From HLUCCA09 sp038745585 (GTDB lineage Bacteria; Pseudomonadota; Alphaproteobacteria; Rhodobacterales; Rhodobacteraceae), in contig JBCDLH010000003.1 of NCBI GenBank assembly GCA_038745585.1, forward strand, positions 62,001 through 126,000: 64,000 nt of DNA, given 5' to 3'. The notes under the pieces were generated by a model. The model saw only the letters and a program-made list of their open reading frames with translations, searched no databases and was not told the origin of the DNA. How positions within the stretch are numbered: position 1 is the first letter of the stretch; every line of letters starts with the position of its first letter. A program made the translations under genes and the position numbers. This document shows positions 61,678-64,000 of this stretch, piece after piece.

Positions 61678-63822
61678 ATGGAACGGGGCAAGATGGAGAG
61701 GGTGGAGAGCGCTGGTGCTGCGCCGGAGGCTGCGGGAAATGTTGCATCCTTCGGTACGGCAAGCTGCGCCTCGACCGCGGATGCCGAGGCCGCACCCCCG
61801 GACGCGGCCCCCGAAAGCATGCCCTCGCCCGGCGCGCTCATGTCGCTTTGTTTCGAAGGGCTTTCAGACTTTGTCGCCGAGCGGGACGAGGTGTTGGCCC
61901 ATCTGGATAGCCTGATCGAGGGCGGGGACACTGAAACCGCCCATGCCGCAATCCGCCACCGCGAGCGTCTCGCCGACTTTGCGCCGAGCGTGACGATGAT
62001 CGGTCAGGTGAAGGCGGGCAAGACATCCCTTGTCAACGCGATGCTCGGCGAGCCCGGCCTCTTGCCCGCCGACGTCAATCCCTGGACGTCGGTCGTGACG
62101 GCACTGCACTTGACGACCAAGCCCGAAACCGCGCCCCACGGCGCGCGTTTCAGCTTCTTTGACGAGGCCGATTGGGAGCGGCTGACCCGCAAAGGTGGCC
62201 GCGTCGGCGAGTTGGCCGGCCGCGCAGGCGCCGAGGACGAGGCTGAAAAGGTCCGTCGTCAGATCGAAGCGATGCGCGCGAAAACACGCCGCCGCCTCGG
62301 CCGCAAGTTCGAGTTGTTGCTTGGCACCAGCCATAATTATTCGAGCTACGATAAGGAACTGATCGAGCGTTATGTCTGTCTCGGCGACGACTTTCTGAGC
62401 GACGCGGTTGCCGAGGGTCCGACCGCGGATATGCAGGGCCGCTTTGCGGACATAACAAAAGCTGCCGAACTTTGGCTGCCGCGCCCAGACTGGCCGCTCA
62501 GCCTCTGCCTGCGGGATACGCCAGGCGTTAACGACACCTTCATGATGCGCGAGCAGATCACCATCGGTGCGCTCCGCGACAGCCGGCTCTGCGTCGTCGT
62601 GCTTTCGGCGCATCAGGCACTCTCGACCGTCGACATGGCGCTCCTGCGACTCATCGCGAATGTGCGCTCGCGCGAGGTCGTCATCTTCGTCAACCGAATC
62701 GACGAATTGCCCGAACCGGCCACGCAGATCCCCGAGATTCGCGCTGCGATCCGCGACACGCTGGCAACCCAGCCCGGCCTCGAAGACGTCGAGATCCTCT
62801 TTGGGTCCGCGCGCTGGGCGACGCTCGCGCTCTCGGGCCGACTCTCTGAGATGAGCGACGAGGATGCCGACACCTTGCTCGCCCACGCCGAGTTTGCCCT
62901 GGCGGGACCGGCGCGCGAGCTTGGTCCGCTGGAGCTGATCTGGTGGATGTCGGGCGTGCCCTCGCTCTACGGCGCGCTCTGGCAGCGGATCGTCGAAGGA
63001 GCGGGACGCGAGAAGCTGCGCCGTGTGGCGCGCTCGGCGATGAACCTCGCCGTCGGCATGCGCGCCGCCGCCGAGGCCGATCCGCTGCGCGCCGCCCGAC
63101 AGGCCGGCCAAGATATCGACACCGAGGCGATGCGCGCCGAGCTCGACACACTCGAAGCGCGCATGCTCGACGACTTCGACGCAGCCTTCGACAAGGCCTA
63201 TAGCACCGCCGCACAGCGCCTCGACCGGGCACATAAGAGCTTTCTCGACCGGGCGACCGCGGCACTCGTCCATCACCTTGAGACCCACGGCGAGTGTTCG
63301 CCTTGGACGTATGACCCGGCGGGCCTCCGCCTCCTCCTGCGATCGAGCTATCAGGTTTTTGCCCGCCAACTGGCGAGCGCGGGCAAGGTCTCTGGCGAGA
63401 GCGCGGCGGCGGAGGTCGCAGGCCTCTATGCCAAAGCCTTGGGCCAACCGCGCGAAACCTTCACCTTGGCCGCGCCGGAAATGCCGCGCCTGCCGCCGCC
63501 TGTGCTCCTCGGTCAGACCATCGCGCTCGATCTCAAGGGCACGTGGTGGCGTCGCTGGTGGAACCGCCGACGGGGCTATGCGAGCTTCGCGCCCGATTTT
63601 CATGCGATGATCGAGGCCGAGACACGTCCGATCGTCGATGCGCTGGACGAGACCCACTGCGCGCCCGCAGGAGAGCCAATGCGCGCCACGCTGCGAGAGT
63701 TCTTCGCCGACCAGCGGATGCTGATCGCAGGCCTCGGCCAACGCCGGTCGGTGACCCAGTCCGCTCCGCGGGTCGGATTGCTCGCCGATACCGTTCATCG
63801 GCTAGAGCGGCTCGCGGCCTAA
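61678..63822 (+). CDS. dynamin-like GTPase
   Basis: Bacterial dynamin-family GTPase of 714 residues. G1 is GQVKAGKTSLVNAMLG (109-124, Lys115), the G2 threonine lies in NPWTSVVTALH (Thr137), G3 is RDTPGVNDTF (from Asp280) and G4 is FVNRIDELPEP (Asn339-Asp342). Long helical stretches follow. Residues 622-632 (TWWRRWWNRRR) form a Trp/Arg cluster that could insert into membranes like a paddle. The N-terminal 50 residues are low complexity. GGAGG precedes the ATG, after a 229-base gap that may contain an extra promoter. It is expected to remodel or bridge membranes on GTP hydrolysis, possibly as a hetero-pair with the next gene product. Confidence 0.9.
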   Translation: MERGKMERVESAGAAPEAAGNVASFGTASCASTADAEAAPPDAAPESMPSPGALMSLCFEGLSDFVAERDEVLAHLDSLIEGGDTETAHAAIRHRERLADFAPSVTMIGQVKAGKTSLVNAMLGEPGLLPADVNPWTSVVTALHLTTKPETAPHGARFSFFDEADWERLTRKGGRVGELAGRAGAEDEAEKVRRQIEAMRAKTRRRLGRKFELLLGTSHNYSSYDKELIERYVCLGDDFLSDAVAEGPTADMQGRFADITKAAELWLPRPDWPLSLCLRDTPGVNDTFMMREQITIGALRDSRLCVVVLSAHQALSTVDMALLRLIANVRSREVVIFVNRIDELPEPATQIPEIRAAIRDTLATQPGLEDVEILFGSARWATLALSGRLSEMSDEDADTLLAHAEFALAGPARELGPLELIWWMSGVPSLYGALWQRIVEGAGREKLRRVARSAMNLAVGMRAAAEADPLRAARQAGQDIDTEAMRAELDTLEARMLDDFDAAFDKAYSTAAQRLDRAHKSFLDRATAALVHHLETHGECSPWTYDPAGLRLLLRSSYQVFARQLASAGKVSGESAAAEVAGLYAKALGQPRETFTLAAPEMPRLPPPVLLGQTIALDLKGTWWRRWWNRRRGYASFAPDFHAMIEAETRPIVDALDETHCAPAGEPMRATLREFFADQRMLIAGLGQRRSVTQSAPRVGLLADTVHRLERLAA

Positions 63823-63866
63823 TGGGCCCCACCGGTCGCGGAGCACCACGAAGAGGAGAACCCGCA

Positions 63867-64000
63867 ATGCTTTCGCCTGCCCGGTCGCTGACCGACATCG
63901 TCGATTCGGAAACGGCCGCTGACCCGGTCGACACCGCGGCCCAGAGCGCGGCCGAGCCCCGTCCCCGGATCACGATCATGGGCGAGTTCAGCGCCGGCAA
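63867..64000 (+). CDS. second dynamin-like GTPase, 5' part only
   Basis: The window ends 44 codons into this gene. The visible part is a polar leader followed by ITIMGEFSAG and the first bases of a lysine codon, the start of an intact G1/P-loop. AGAGGAG lies before the ATG and the gene follows the first dynamin by 44 bases. Paired dynamin-like genes in one operon are known for other bacterial dynamins. Partial at the right edge. Confidence 0.85.
   Translation, partial: MLSPARSLTDIVDSETAADPVDTAAQSAAEPRPRITIMGEFSAG

Overview
The window is a 64 kb chromosomal segment of a high-G+C alphaproteobacterium, almost certainly Rhodobacterales (Roseobacter/Rhodobacter group). Supporting signs are the ccoNOQP cbb3 oxidase operon behind a perfect FnrL-type box, a VPLPA-CTERM protein, a fatty-acid oxidation cluster preceded by twin MerR regulators, a free-standing NDUFS4-like complex I protein, DUF6502/DUF1489 proteins and a dispersed Rhodobacteraceae-type repeat. 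I see no insertion sequence, prophage or CRISPR array. One tRNA gene (Arg, TCT) is present.

Layout. 0.1-5 kb: a tyrosine autokinase/chain-length regulator and GDP-L-fucose synthase (exopolysaccharide), then an Ldh2-family dehydrogenase and a strongly folded intergenic stretch. 5.6-8.1 kb: a secreted three-fasciclin/RTX/DUF4214 protein. 8-20 kb: mostly housekeeping genes (DUF6502/DUF5666 pair, tRNA-Arg, NDUFS4-like subunit, uvrB, RidA, 5'-nucleotidase, pyrD, MATE pump). 20-29 kb: two PaaI thioesterases, two MerR regulators and a beta-oxidation operon (acyl-CoA dehydrogenase, GST, thiolase, FadB-like protein). 29-36 kb: VPLPA-CTERM protein, universal stress protein, ccoNOQP, and a candidate FnrL-activated small RNA. 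36-47 kb: B12-dependent ribonucleotide reductase, LysR regulator with a divergent acyl-CoA dehydrogenase lacking the catalytic Glu, glycogen phosphorylase, a di-haem peroxidase and small proteins.

47.3-55.3 kb looks like a sulfoquinovose (plant/algal sulfolipid sugar) catabolic locus. One strand carries an SsuD-type monooxygenase, an aldo/keto reductase, a flavin reductase and a complete TRAP transporter. The divergent strand carries a GntR/UTRA regulator and a Gfo/Idh/MocA protein that may be an NAD-dependent sulfoquinovosidase. This matches the enzyme set of the oxidative sulfo-SMO pathway, but with a TRAP instead of an ABC importer.

56.4 kb to the right edge is the most unusual region: a tightly packed operon of a Ser/Thr kinase, an FHA protein, a PP2C phosphatase, a protein with a degenerate P-loop, an intact dynamin-like GTPase and the start of a second dynamin-like GTPase. 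It combines a T6SS-like phospho-switch (PpkA/Fha/PppA logic) with membrane-remodelling GTPases, and no secretion genes are visible. I know of no described system with this composition. Further candidates for new biology are the FnrL-box small RNA at 35.15-35.30 kb with the same octamer in two hairpin loops, and the tandem hairpins at 5.30-5.41 kb whose loops are complementary.
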